Shown here in pieces: positions 36,001-45,975 of a stretch of 64,000 bases of DNA; positions within the stretch are counted from its first letter, which is position 1, and each line of letters starts with the position of its first letter. A program made the position numbers and the translations under genes. The stretch is from positions 8,421,501-8,485,500 of the forward strand of contig CM034102.1 in the NCBI GenBank assembly GCA_019914945.1, read 5' to 3'. Below the pieces are notes generated by a model, which was not told where the DNA came from, did not search any database, and worked only from the letters and a program-made list of their open reading frames with translations. This DNA comes from Typha latifolia (taxonomy: Eukaryota; Streptophyta; Magnoliopsida; Poales; Typhaceae).

Positions 36001-39000
36001 ACCCCAAAAAACCAAACTTGTCAATGAATCCACTGCATAGTAAGTTTGTGTAACATATTGTATCTATCATTTGGGCTCATAACAAATTTAAACATGCTTC
36101 TGCTACTCAAAAAGAGGATTTCATAAGGAATGACAAAAGCACACCGGAAGCCTTTTAAACTCACCCAGACACTAAAATATCTAAAAGATCTTTATTTGTT
36201 TCCAAGTAATCAGAAGCAATCAAACGTGAGTGGACTAGTTGCCTCTGTAAATTTGCAACAACCTGAGTAGCATCTTTCCGAGTCTGCAGTAATTCATAAA
36301 GGTCAAAGATAGATCATAAATTAACAAGATGAATATAAGTAACTAGTACACAATACAAGACACAGTAGGATAGTCTAACTCACACTTCAGATAGTCCAAC
36401 TTACACAACTTAACGACGGTTTCTAAAACCTTTACTCTTTCCTTATACGCGAGAGGTTCTTAAGAAAAATGGGATGATTCATTTCATATACAGTAACTAA
36501 CATCACATAAATAAACAATCAATGTGTGTACCTCTAAGCTCAATTTTGGAAGGCAGACAACTAATAGACGTAGAGTGTTCTCTTTGAAGAACTCTTGAGT
36601 TAACTGAGTACAAAATTCCGCAACAGGCTCTGATTCACTATTGCCATACAGAATAGATTTTAACTCCCGAATATTTTTGCTGAGCTCTCCCATCTGCAAA
36701 GATAGATCTGAACATTATATTCATGGTAATTACAAAAACAATGGGATCAGAGATTATCAAAGTCACAATCTGCACTTTTCTTCAAAGTTACCAATGCAAC
36801 CAATACAATAATATAGGTTATATATAGAATATAGCATGAACCTCTCATAAAACTATAGAACCACAGTCACATACTTCCAAAATTTCGACCAAAGATTGGT
36901 ACGAAATAAAATTCATATTTTTATTCAACTAAGTGATACGTTAGACATAGATGCTATTTAACACTTGGATTCCTTTAGAACACATAAATCTTCCAAATTC
37001 ATGAAAATTATACAACCTTTCACAACAAAGTGCTTTCAAGCAAGGACTGTCGTGCCACAACCATCGCACATGCCACCCACTCATTGGCATGGCATGGAAG
37101 GGTACACCCTAGCCGTACCGTAGGAATTGTGAGATACTTGACAGTTACCTCCCTCCATTGCTACCCCTCCTCCATGTGAATGTAGAAAAGAGCATGGATC
37201 CCAGTTTTAGCTAATAGTGAGACGAATCGCCCAATTACATGGGATGGCCAACTTCGGTCGTATCGACAAAACTTGCCAAAAGTAGTTGAAATTAGATTTT
37301 TAAAAGATTTAGATTGAGTATAAATAAATTCAACCTATGGAACATTAGTAATTAAAGTCTCCAATTGCCTTCTTTTCAAATTTTTAGCTTTTACTCTATC
37401 TTTTACACACTCTTCTTCCACCCCTCACACTTCACTGAACTCATCTAGTGGCCAATTCAACTAGCTCTTTCAACTGCTCCGTATTCAGGTGAACTCAGGT
37501 TAGTATTTTTTTTTTCTTTTTACTTTTTTTTCGTATCTCTTTTCTCTCTCTTTCTCATCCACTCTTTAACTCACATTTATTACTGCTACAGAACAACAAT
37601 AAAGAGAGATATAGATCTTTCTCTTCATTTCACTTTTGCAACGGTAATTTACAAGCATAGAAATTTATCAATCTAATTCAAAATTATCATAGTTTTAAAT
37701 TAGTACTTTTTTTAGATTTTAGGCTTCATATGTGAATGTTTTTCTATTTTCTTATTAATCTGTCAATTTTTCCAAATATTTTGATATCTTGTATTTTTTA
37801 ATAATATTTAGAATTTTACATAATAAAAAATAGCATAATCCGATCCGAGCATCTGATACAAACAACATGGCCGATACTTATCATTCTTTTGGACGATCGT
37901 TCCTAATCTAGAGGTCCAAAACCTTGCAATAGAGAAGCCTCTCTTCATTATTGCACCAACCTCTGCCTCTAGCTCATTCTCTCAAGCTGAAACCCTAAAG
38001 TGATCATGGAGAATAAGTAACAATCTGGTTTAAGAGTGAGTCAAGATCCACTTTGGAGTATGAGGATCATAGCTTATTCTCATGCAAATCCTAAGAATAC
38101 TTTACTGATCCGACTAGGGATCCTCTTCTTCCTCTATAGGCAACTCAAAAGCTTCAGTTGGGGGTGTCAACTGCAACACCCCATGTCATGTGTCGGTGCC
38201 CCATAGGCATGGGATATGCTAGCCCATATGGCAATTTATGCTTTCAATATTCAAAATCAAATGTAGAAATACATAGTGCATATAATTGAAGAGTTAAAAT
38301 CATGAAAAGTTTCTTTGCAAGCCCAAAAATGAAAATAATTAATATCAATTTTATTAGATATGGAGAATTTATGAATTCGTAGACTCAAACAAACCTTCAA
38401 TAGTTAGCCTATCATATACAGCTAACGTGCAATAAACAATGAAGTTCCACTTACTCATGCACTAGAAATATGATGTGGATAAATTAAAGAAAGATCCTTG
38501 GCACCCTAACAAAGAAACAATAGTATAAAATAACCTCTAGAAATCTCTTGATAGTTGGGACAAATCTAGCCCTTATGCATTGAACGGAACACAGATAATT
38601 CTTTTAACCTCTTCTAATATTGAGGCATTTGGTCAAAATCTTAATCATCATCAATATTTCTTTCAAGAGTTTCAACTGGAACTTTTATCGACATTTTTGT
38701 TGTAATTGTACTTTTTTAAATCATTGTACTTTCCTCAATTATGAATGAACAAACATAATATAATTTACCTATTACTATAAAACATAACCGTACCTTTCTC
38801 ATGAATATTTGATCTCTTAGAAGCATCACCTCCTCAACTAACTTGTAAAGGTCACAGAGGTATGAGAAGTCTCAAGTAAAAACTTCTCTAAAATTTAGGC
38901 ACAAGATCGTTGCATAGTGACATGTGAGCTTCATAACTGAACTTCATGCAAGTCAAGGACATATCCTAAATTTTTATGAGGAAAAACTAACTTGCCCTAC

Positions 39001-41584
39001 CTAACTCACTCAATATTTTGCATTAGCTATCCAAAGAGACTCCAACAGTATATAGAAAAGCATCACATCTAAACAAAATCTTCAATTTACATTAAGGTTC
39101 TAACTTCTAAGTATCAGTTTCGGGATTGGTATCGGTTGCTTGAGAAAATGATAGTATTGACCGTATCTACTTTATCGATCGTCCATGTTGGACGATTCGG
39201 CCGATCCATTTCGGCAATACGATACTCAATCCATGATTCACATATGATCAACTTTTACTTAAGGGATAATTACACTTAAATCCTATGAACTATTGCCTAT
39301 TTTTATAGAAACCCTCTCATTTATTTTTTGTGAGACATTGACCCCTTTAACTATGTAAAACCTTTGAGATACCCCTTTTATTTTATTTTTTTAGATTTTT
39401 CCATTAAAAAATATCATGTAACTGTCACACAATCAATTTTAAGCTCTCTAGGGACCATTTTACTCTAATATTAGAGGAAAAAAAATTAAGGATAAGATGG
39501 TTGTTTGATGTTTTCCATTAACAATGCTAGGGGAGATGAGGGAAATTAGAAATTCACATAGTCAAAGTGTCACAAAAATTAAATAAGGGGTCTATGTGAA
39601 AATAGGCTAGTTCGAGGGGGGTTCATGTAATTAACCCTTTACTTAAAGGCATATTACAATAGTATCCAAAAGGGCAACAAGATATCCTTTCAAAGTTCCA
39701 GCCAACCCTAATCACCTATCAATTAAATCAAATCAGAAATAAAGAGGTACAATGGTAATTCTATGTTCATTCTTCCCTGTTTCTGACCATGTATTTGAAA
39801 TGCAAATAAAAACCTTATATACTAGAATAACATCACAGATGTTCTCACCCAATCTTAAGTACTTGAAGCCTAGAATACAAATGAATCAACTAAGCTAGAT
39901 AATTCGTATCTTAGTTATAGTTGATATTAGTCTTTCACTATATCAAAATCATATCAGCCACCACTAAATATTGGAAACATCATAATTATACAAATCAAAC
40001 ACTTCTTTACAGAGTAAATCTTGCATATCCTTAGATACATCTACTCGTATCGGCCAGATAGTTCTAGCGACATTTTAAACTGTTGAACAGAAAAGGTATG
40101 GTAAATGATGATGAACTGAACAAACTCAAAATGGACCCTCCATTTTTGCCACTTGCCACCCATAGTTTTCTGTTTCAGAGCATTGACTATTCAATGTGGA
40201 ATGATATCTGTTCTCATGACATTGAATACATAATATAGTCTATGCATTATGCTAAAATTTATCGTTGGATTCCCCATGATAAGAGTTAGGACACTAATGG
40301 TAGTTTCCTTTTATAGCCAAACTCCTCTATTCTCCATAACTCTACTGATTGCTCGTTATCATAAGCTACAAGCCTACAAAATATAAGATTCTGATAATTT
40401 AGGAATGGACAGGTTTTTAATTGAATGCGCATATAATTTAGTAATTGTCTAGCTGCAATGCACTCTAGTAGATACTTCTCATGAGATATGTCACATTACT
40501 GTGCCCTCATCTATATTTTCTAAGTTGAAATCACATAAGGTATCTAGATACTTTATTAAAAACTTAAAACTAGCCTAAATAGAAAATGCGCTAGTTAACT
40601 AACTCATCTAAAATAGAGTGAAATGAGAAGCAAGAGTATTCTTGATATATTGGAACTAAAACACCTCGACTGACCAAGTTAATCAGATCTCTGAGGTAAT
40701 ATAGAGTCAAAGAGACCAGCGAGAAAATTGAATCTTTTAAATTACAAGAAACATATCGCCATGTAAGGACTGAAAGATGATCAACATTTCCTAATCTCAT
40801 GCACCAAATGATTGTATAGAAACCGGAGCATCCCCCTAACTCAAACCCTTGTTTGACTCTATATTTCTATATGAAACCAATAGACATATGTAATGAGTCA
40901 AAGGAGGGAGATGAAATATAAGAAAGTAATTTGGTGAAAGTACATAAGCAAAATGTTGACAAACTCTAAGAAAACTAGCTAGCAGACCGACAGCACTTAA
41001 GCCTCTATGTTAGACAAAATGATCAACACGAAGAAGTAGTTTAATCTATAATATTTAATGTACAATTCATAAAAGTAGACATAATATAGGAATAAAGAGA
41101 TGTTATAATCCTTTCCAACAACATATGCTGCAACCTGAGACCAAAATTATCTGATCTTCTCTAATTTGCACTATAAGCGTATCAACGCATTGCAACTCCA
41201 ATACGTTGTTAAAATTTTTCAACCACACATAATATTTGCGAAAGAACTTGTTCATCCTTAAAGAATCACGATTCCAGATCCAGAAAGACACGAATCATGC
41301 AAGAAAAAGAAGGGAAAAAAACACTAGACTTTCCATATATGAAGATAAACCAAATCAAGCTCACTCCCAAGCTGAAACATGCCCATCATATTCCAAAATT
41401 GGATCCGAAACAAATTACAAAAAATCTAACAAAAATCCACATAAAACAAGTTATTGGATGTGACCTTTTCCTCCCGCTTGGGATCCCGGGAGTTATAGTG
41501 GAGATCGACGTAGATGAGGAGCTCCCTGGTCTGCCGCACCACATCGGCGGGGGTTCTCGGTTTCGACTTGAAGAGGCCCTTCAT
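23979..41584 (-). CDS. MO25: MO25/CAB39-like scaffold protein, 11 exons
   Basis: The joined exons 41584-41465, 36693-36532, 36283-36165, 35121-35047, 31803-31710, 29221-29162, 28545-28477, 28275-28177, 24543-24499, 24411-24309 and 24037-23979 give 1005 nt (334 residues plus stop) with GT-AG at every intron and no internal stop. The protein starts [20 protein letters not shown] and carries family blocks such as [80 protein letters not shown] and [21 protein letters not shown]25 proteins are all-helical, armadillo-like scaffolds of about 340 residues. In animals MO25 stabilises STRAD-LKB1 and activates other Ste20-type kinases; yeast relatives act with Ste20/NDR kinases in polarity and cytokinesis. 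A similar cytosolic kinase-scaffold role in the plant is inferred. The introns total about 16.6 kb and hold several transposons. The C-terminus ends just after EISAL, slightly short for the family. Confidence 0.96.
24309..24411 (-). CDS. MO25: MO25-like gene, exon 10
   Basis: It encodes [20 protein letters not shown], then [14 protein letters not shown], and the first base of a Glu codon. The donor GTAATT at 24308 is chosen because it keeps the frame into exon 11. Confidence 0.93.
24499..24543 (-). CDS. MO25: MO25-like gene, exon 9
   Basis: Fifteen codons, [15 protein letters not shown], in phase 0. Acceptor AG at 24545-24544, donor GTACAG at 24498. It is a very short exon, but it matches the conserved block and keeps the frame. 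Confidence 0.93.
25470..25680 (+). repeat. GA-rich microsatellite tract
   Basis: An almost pure purine stretch of GAGA, GGGA and GAAA units in the left half of the outer hAT-like element. Open frames over it are repeat translations, not genes. Confidence 0.85.
25894..26516. mobile_element. hAT-like GGGCC-rich element nested in the outer one
   Basis: The inverted ends are TAGACATGAT at the left and ATCATGTCTA at the right. The flanks are AGAGAGAG on both sides (25886-25893 and 26517-26524), an 8-bp duplication in a GA-rich host. The subterminal regions are crowded with GGGCCGGGC repeats in both orientations around an AT-rich core. No coding region. The duplication alone would be weak because the host is GA-rich, but together with the perfect 10-bp ends it is convincing. 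Confidence 0.85.
27011..27240. mobile_element. Possible fragment of the outer hAT family
   Basis: It begins CAAGGTTCAAAATTTTGAG and contains AATCGGCC, GATACTTATCGG and GTATCG motifs like the ends of the element at 25381-26786. The second terminus is not visible. Confidence 0.4.
27267..27701 (+). repeat. Gypsy LTR 3' part inside MO25 intron 8
   Basis: It matches the LTRs at 61552 and 7399 from TTGGAATATTAATTTTCTTG to the LTR end CCGTAACCTATTA, including the CTGTCGAGTC region and TTTGGTGAATATT. It lacks the GCGTTCGAAC part and any internal sequence. It is antisense to the MO25 gene. Confidence 0.8.
28177..28275 (-). CDS. MO25: MO25-like gene, exon 8
   Basis: Thirty-three codons starting [20 protein letters not shown] and ending LMNLLR. 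Donor GTATGT at 28176. The next intron (8) is 3.6 kb and holds nested transposons. Confidence 0.95.
28477..28545 (-). CDS. MO25: MO25-like gene, exon 7
   Basis: Twenty-three codons, [20 protein letters not shown] then AIK. Donor GTATAT at 28476. Confidence 0.94.
28546..31709 (-). other. MO25 introns 5 and 6
   Basis: Intron 6 (28546-29161) has no recognisable insertion. Intron 5 (29222-31709) holds exon 6's upstream sequence and, near 29940-30180, small repeats of AACATGTTGCGAGCTTACATG and GGCCAG/GGTTCCGACC motifs suggesting a decayed hAT-like piece. At about 30195 a sequence like TTAATTATAATTAGCCCCC resembles the end of a Mutator-like MITE, but the other end was not found. Confidence 0.45.
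29162..29221 (-). CDS. MO25: MO25-like gene, exon 6
   Basis: Twenty codons, [20 protein letters not shown], in phase 0 on both sides. Acceptor AG at 29223-29222, donor GTGAGT at 29161. Confidence 0.94.
31710..31803 (-). CDS. MO25: MO25-like gene, exon 5
   Basis: It completes the Arg codon and encodes [20 protein letters not shown] and then [11 protein letters not shown]. Phase 0 at the donor GTTAAG (31709). Confidence 0.94.
31804..35046 (-). other. MO25 intron 4
   Basis: A 3243-bp intron. Apart from the LINE at 32094-32561 and GATAC-type repeats near 32030-32070 and 32960-33060, the sequence is plain AT-rich intron. Small open frames at 34054-34296 and 34602-34974 show no recognisable domain. 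Confidence 0.6.
32094..32561 (+). mobile_element. 5'-truncated LINE with 12-bp target duplication
   Basis: The plus strand carries an RNase H-like tail ([14 protein letters not shown], then [20 protein letters not shown] and [14 protein letters not shown]) of the type ending plant L1-like LINE ORF2. A 3' region rich in CTTGCTGC and CTAATAAGAAAA follows. The flanks are AAAGTATTAGAT on both sides (32082-32093 and 32562-32573). Target duplication, 5' truncation and an A-rich 3' end fit target-primed insertion. It lies in MO25 intron 4, opposite to the gene. Confidence 0.88.
35047..35121 (-). CDS. MO25: MO25-like gene, exon 4
   Basis: It completes the Gly codon and encodes [20 protein letters not shown] with a few more residues, the central conserved helix block. 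It ends two bases into an Arg codon before donor GTAGTA. Confidence 0.94.
35122..36531 (-). other. MO25 introns 2 and 3
   Basis: Intron 3 (35122-36164) and intron 2 (36284-36531) flank exon 3. No transposon end or coding signal was recognised; there is a short run of ATATA/ACATA repeats near 35260-35330. Confidence 0.6.
36165..36283 (-). CDS. MO25: MO25-like gene, exon 3
   Basis: It encodes [15 protein letters not shown] through DLLDILVS and ends with two bases of a Gly codon. Acceptor AG at 36285-36284, donor GTGAGT at 36164. Confidence 0.95.
36532..36693 (-). CDS. MO25: MO25-like gene, exon 2
   Basis: Fifty-four codons from [18 protein letters not shown] to KLSLE. The AG acceptor is at 36695-36694 and the GT donor at 36531-36530. 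An in-frame ATG starts this exon but is internal to the protein. Confidence 0.95.
37800..37925. mobile_element. Possible hAT-family end fragment
   Basis: It holds GGCCGATACTTATCATTC, GACGATCGTTCC and then AGGTCCAAAACCTTG, resembling the right end of the element at 25381-26786. The left end was not found. Confidence 0.4.
39097..39240. mobile_element. Short GATACGG-type repeat, possible hAT derivative
   Basis: AAGGTTCTAACTTCTAAGTATCAG at the left and ACGATACTCAATCC at the right enclose CGGCCGATCC and TATCGG motifs shared with the outer hAT family. No clear target duplication was seen. Confidence 0.35.
39263..39637. mobile_element. Mutator-like MITE, 9-bp target duplication
   Basis: It starts GGGATAATTACA and ends TGTAATTAACCC. 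The inverted repeats extend about 80 bp with mismatches (CTATTTTTATAGAAACCC against GGGTCTATGTGAAAATAG). The flanks are TTTACTTAA on both sides (39254-39262 and 39638-39646), a perfect 9-bp duplication as produced by Mutator-like transposases. It is 375 bp, non-coding, in MO25 intron 1. Confidence 0.9.
41465..41584 (-). CDS. MO25: MO25-like gene, exon 1 (coding)
   Basis: Forty codons from the ATG at 41584. [20 protein letters not shown] is the conserved N-terminus of plant MO25 proteins, which fixes the start. It ends ...REEK in phase 0 before a GT donor at 41464-41463. Confidence 0.95.
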
Positions 41585-42534
41585 CTTCTCACTACGAGGA
41601 GGAGCTCCTCGCGAGGCGCAGGGCCTCGAGGGATCGAAGCAACGCCGGACCAGAGCTAGGACTAGGGTTATGGCTAGGGTTAGATTTCCGGCGAGCTATA
41701 GCTCCGATCGCCGGCGTCCCTCTCTCCGATGCGAATGAATAGGAACGATCTCCATCCACAAAGATGTCTTACGTCCGTTTTCTCGACGTTTCCTATCTCT
41801 CTTCCCCTCTATTTGTTTATTTTTCTTTTTCTTTTTCTTTTTTTTTAACGTCCTTAATTGGGGAAACGACCGGTGGAGGAATTTTGTGGGCTTTTCAACT
41901 AAATCGAAAACATTAGTCGGTTTAAGATAAGAAGAACGATAATAATAATTTAATAGCTAATTAACTCTTATGTGGGATAAAAATAAGAGGCGATATCAAC
42001 ACAGCGCAACTGGAGCGTGGCTGTGTTCGTGTCGTCGCTATCTTTTTTTCTCTTTGATGTCTGTCGTTATTCGTTTGGAGGAATATCCGTGCTTATGTTC
42101 CCTGGACACTGCCTCTAATTAGATTTCCTGCAACCTGTGGGATGTAGCGACATATTATAATTGCAATTCTTGCTTCAAACGAATAAAGAAAAAGGAAGGC
42201 TTACATAACTTCGCAATTTTTAATAAGATTTGCTGTAGAATTTGCCACTTACAGGTTTGATTTTTTTTCTGAGAGTATGACCTTCTTAGGGCAATTTACA
42301 CTAAAATGCCCATCAGCTTTCCAATTGGCAGAAATAGATTCTCTGGAATTATAATTTTAGTTTTTTTATTTTTACTGATTTATCCTAATTAATTCTTTCT
42401 CTAATTCAACTCAATTGTTTAATTTAATCTATTAACCATCTAATTAAATTTTTAACTGCTCAAACTCCTTTCTTTTCTTTGTTTTTCCGTTATTTTTCTC
42501 CTCAAACATCAAATTGGTTTTTTGTCTCCTCACC
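41585..42534 (-). promoter_or_regulatory. 5' UTR and upstream region of MO25-like gene
   Basis: The first about 150 bp upstream of the ATG are GC-richer, typical of a plant 5' leader; beyond about 41800 the sequence is T/A-rich. A TATA-like TATTAAATTATTA lies on the minus strand near 41950, but no element is certain. Between 42000 and 42534 no gene or repeat is recognised. Solo LTR B begins at 42540, so the upstream region is at most about 950 bp before transposon sequence. Confidence 0.4.
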
Positions 42535-42539
42535 TCAAC

Positions 42540-44446
42540 TGTAACGCCTCAATAATCAACAAGAGCATCATGTCATAAATGAGTATATGGATGTATCCTC
42601 AATAATATATAAATAAAAAGTAGATATATGTCATAACTGATAAAAGTATATAATCCTCGACAATGAGCAAACAAATCTCCATGTTATACTATCATCACAA
42701 CTCTCTCTCAAATATGACATATAATGCATGTTGACCATGACCATGCTATGATATCAAATGCAACCATGTATAATGCATATCGATCACTCGATAATCAGGT
42801 AACCAAATAATAATGAAATCATATGCACTTCTCAATATCACAATCATAACTGACATATCAATATAATATCATCATACTAGACCACTATACAAAGTCAACA
42901 CCCGGTACCCGGTCTTAACATTATGTCTGAAGACTCAGAGCATACTCCGTGACCTGCAAGAGTATTTCAAATATAATCATACCTTGCCACCCGCTAGGGT
43001 ATCAACATCCATCCAGACGGGGCACCCACATAGTTGATAGAAACCTCGTGAGGATAACTCGTCACATATGCCCTAGCGAATGGCATGTGTTCGATTGTCT
43101 GTGCGCAAAAACCCAATTGACCTCGAACATGGGCCACGAGATATCACATATCAACGACCATAATCATCACTCCAAGCACTCCTAACCCTAGCGCCTACTC
43201 GGGTATCCTCACGCTTTCTATCAACTATCCTATCAATCACATTTCATATTTTCCTTCTAAATGTGAGATCACATGCATATATCCAGTACGATAATGAGTT
43301 AATGCATAACAAGAATTTAGGTGAAATAAAAATCAAGAGAAAAATAATGCAATACCAACTCCAACCATATATCTAACACATACATACTCATGTTAGTCTA
43401 TCACATGCACACTCATACTAAAAATCACTCCAACACAAAGTCATAACAGTATAATCATCTCTAATCATCTCTATTTATCATCATCATACTCATATCCAAG
43501 ATCAACCAAATTCTATGCATGATAAAAATATGCTCGACTGTAATCATCTCTAGATAAAGTCATATAATCATGGTGGAGACTAAAACATGCATGTACATAA
43601 TATATAATATAACCTAATTTGAGAAAAGCGTCTAGGGGATAAGACTACTCACATCTGATCAGAAGACATCACTCATGTATCCCTCACATCCGGCAACTGA
43701 GCGACAACTCGTCTTAAGAGGGTCCACGGGGCCTCACATAAGGGGTTCGGGTTCTGAAAATATTTAAATATAAATATAGATAAAAACTAATTATAATCAT
43801 ATCTTGATTAATTAGGGACTATATAATCATTACTTTATAAAATAATAAATAAATATATAAGCCTAGTATTTTATTTGTTACAAAATAATAATGTATAATA
43901 AATTATTAGAATTACTTAAAATGTATCTCATAAGAATATTAGTATATAAATTTTATAATTATAATTTACAAATCTATATATTAATCTAATAGAGATATAA
44001 ATAATAAATATAAGTATTACCTATATTTATACCTAATTAATTATTAATTATACAAATTATAATTAATAATAATCATATTGGAGAATATATAATATTATTA
44101 AAATAATTAATGTCTAAATAATCTATTTGCATTAATTAAGAAGGAAATACCTAAATAAATAACATAAATAAAATAAAATAACATAACATAAATAAATAAT
44201 AAATCACTGCCATTAGTGCTGGGCTCGGCCCAGCACTACCTACTACAGTGCTAGGCCGAGCCCAACACTGTGCAGAAAGAGAAGGAGAAGAAGCCGAGGG
44301 AGAAGAAGAAGAAAGGAAAAAAAGAAAACGAAAGAAGAAGAAGAAGAAGAGAAGAAGCAAGGAGAGGACCCGGCGGCGGGGGGGGCTCCGGCCGCTGTTG
44401 GCTAGCTAGCGGCCGGCCCCTCGCCAACGGCTCTATTTCGACGAAC

Positions 44447-44510
<64 letters not shown>

Positions 44511-44922
44511 AAGGAGGGGATAAAGGAGCACCGGTCGCTTCTCGGTGACAGGTCGGGTGATCGAAGAAGACGGTAGTAGAGAAAAAGAGAGAGAGGGAGA
44601 GAAATAGGGAGAAACAGAGAAAAAGAGAGGGAGATAAAGAAGAAGGAAGAGAAGGGAGGAGGAGGCTCACTGGTGATGGTAGCACGGCGATGGAAGCGAC
44701 GGCAATGGTCCGAAGTGGCCGGCGTCGACATACCGAGATGGGGAAGCTTAAGAGAGAGGAACGAGAGAGAGAGAGAGAGCATTTGAGAAGGAGAGAGAAA
44801 TAGATAGAGAGAGAGAGAGGCGGTGGCGAAGACGAGCAGCGGCAGCGGGGCACGAGGCCGGCCACATTGTGACTGGCCACGTCGTGCCCAAAATTTTTTT
44901 TTTTTAAGGTTGGGTTGTTACA
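42540..44922 (+). mobile_element. Solo LTR-like repeat, copy B
   Basis: It starts TGTAACGCCTC and ends GGGTTGTTACA, with TCAAC on both sides (42535-42539 and 44923-44927), a perfect 5-bp duplication as left by LTR-retrotransposon integration. It is 2383 bp. Compared with copy C it lacks about 550 bp near the left end. No primer site, polypurine tract or coding region lies inside, so a solo LTR formed by LTR-LTR recombination is the simplest reading. The 3' part is GAA/GA rich. Confidence 0.85.
44276..44820. repeat. Purine-rich GAA/GA tract in copy B
   Basis: GAAGAA-type repeats (44276-44370), a long uninterrupted GA run (about 44450-44506), and shorter GA and GGAGA runs up to 44818. The long Ser/Leu- and Arg/Glu-repeat open frames over it come from the microsatellite. 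Confidence 0.88.
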
Positions 44923-44927
44923 TCAAC

Positions 44928-45361
44928 TCCCAACTTCCTTTCTCATATATCGAACCCGTCTTCCTCTTCTTCCTATCTGCTCTCTTCATATCCTTCCATT
45001 CTCACACATCAAACTCTAATACACACATTGACCATAATATTTCACTTTAAAATAATTTGCATCAAACACTAATGCACGTATTCAACTCTTCTTTGTTCAA
45101 TTCTTGGTCTCTTCTTCATCAGTTGTACTATTTTTGGTTGATATTATGGATCCTCGACAAAAACACAAGACAAATCATGAGGTTATTTAACGTAATTAGT
45201 ATGTTAATTAGTATGAACTATTTATTTTTCTCTATACTTATAGTTATTTTGTTTCTCCTTATTTATTCTTTCTTCTTTATTTTCCCTTATGTTTAATTTT
45301 GCTTGTATTATACTTGTATCTTGATTTATTAAATTTCATAATTATTATATCTGTTATGCAC
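44928..45361. other. Unassigned DNA between copy B and the palindromic element
   Basis: CT-rich then AT-rich sequence without a recognisable gene. It continues the sequence interrupted by copy B at 42539. Confidence 0.5.
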
Positions 45362-45639
45362 AAATTATTGAGTTATTTGCACCGAAAACCCATTTAGTTT
45401 TCAATTTGGCAGGCTAGGGTCATTTTAGGTTTCTCTTATACTTAGACTTTTTTCTTACTTTTCTTTCAACTTTGCTCTTTCTGTCATTTAGTACCTCATT
45501 AAATATTGACAGGACACTACAAGATAGAGAAATGACTCGTACTTATCTTCATCTTCTACTTCAAATGTTGCTACTAATTCTTCTTTTTCTTTATCATCTT
45601 CTTCTTCTACTGCTCCTTTTTCTATCTCTTAATCTTTTT

Positions 45640-45975
45640 TTTATATAAGTCTTTGATCGCTCTTCAATTAATAAAATAAGAGACTAATTAGAGATAGTTT
45701 AAACTGTAAATTTTTGTCAGAATTTCATACTTAAACTATGACTTTCGTACTTAAATTATGAAGTCTTTATTCCATTGTAGATATATTTCGAATATGAATA
45801 AACTCTGAATAAACTCTGAATATATCTATAATGGAATGAAGAATTTATAGTTTAAGTATAAAATTTGTAGTTTAAGTATGAAATTCTGGCAAAAATTTAT
45901 AGTTTAAATTATTTCTAATTAATCTTTTATTGTATTAATTAAAAAATAATTAGCGAGACTTGCATAGAAAATATA
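45640..45975. repeat. Palindrome 1 of the foldback element
   Basis: A near-complete inverted repeat centred at about 45806. The left arm (ATTAGAGATAGTTTAAACTG, CAGAATTTCATACTTAAAC) is mirrored by the right arm (GTTTAAGTATGAAATTCTGG, TTTAAATTATTTCTAATTAA). Confidence 0.85.

Larger units (their letters stand above)
36694..41464 (-). other. MO25 intron 1 (4.8 kb)
   Basis: The longest intron. It contains the Mutator-like MITE at 39263-39637 and pieces resembling the hAT-like family of intron 8 (GGCCGATACTTATCATTCTTTTGG near 37870, and AAGTATCAGTTTCGG...CGGCAATACGATAC at 39100-39235). The remaining sequence is AT-rich and unassigned. Confidence 0.75.

Noticed and set aside
41236..41738. Plus-strand open frames of 74-120 residues near exon 1
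   Set aside because: They lie antisense to exon 1 and the 5' leader of the MO25-like gene and show no family match.
44251..44880. 209-residue minus-strand Ser/Leu-rich open frame
   Set aside because: It is caused by the (GA)n and GAA tracts of copy B. The frame is not preserved in copies A or C.
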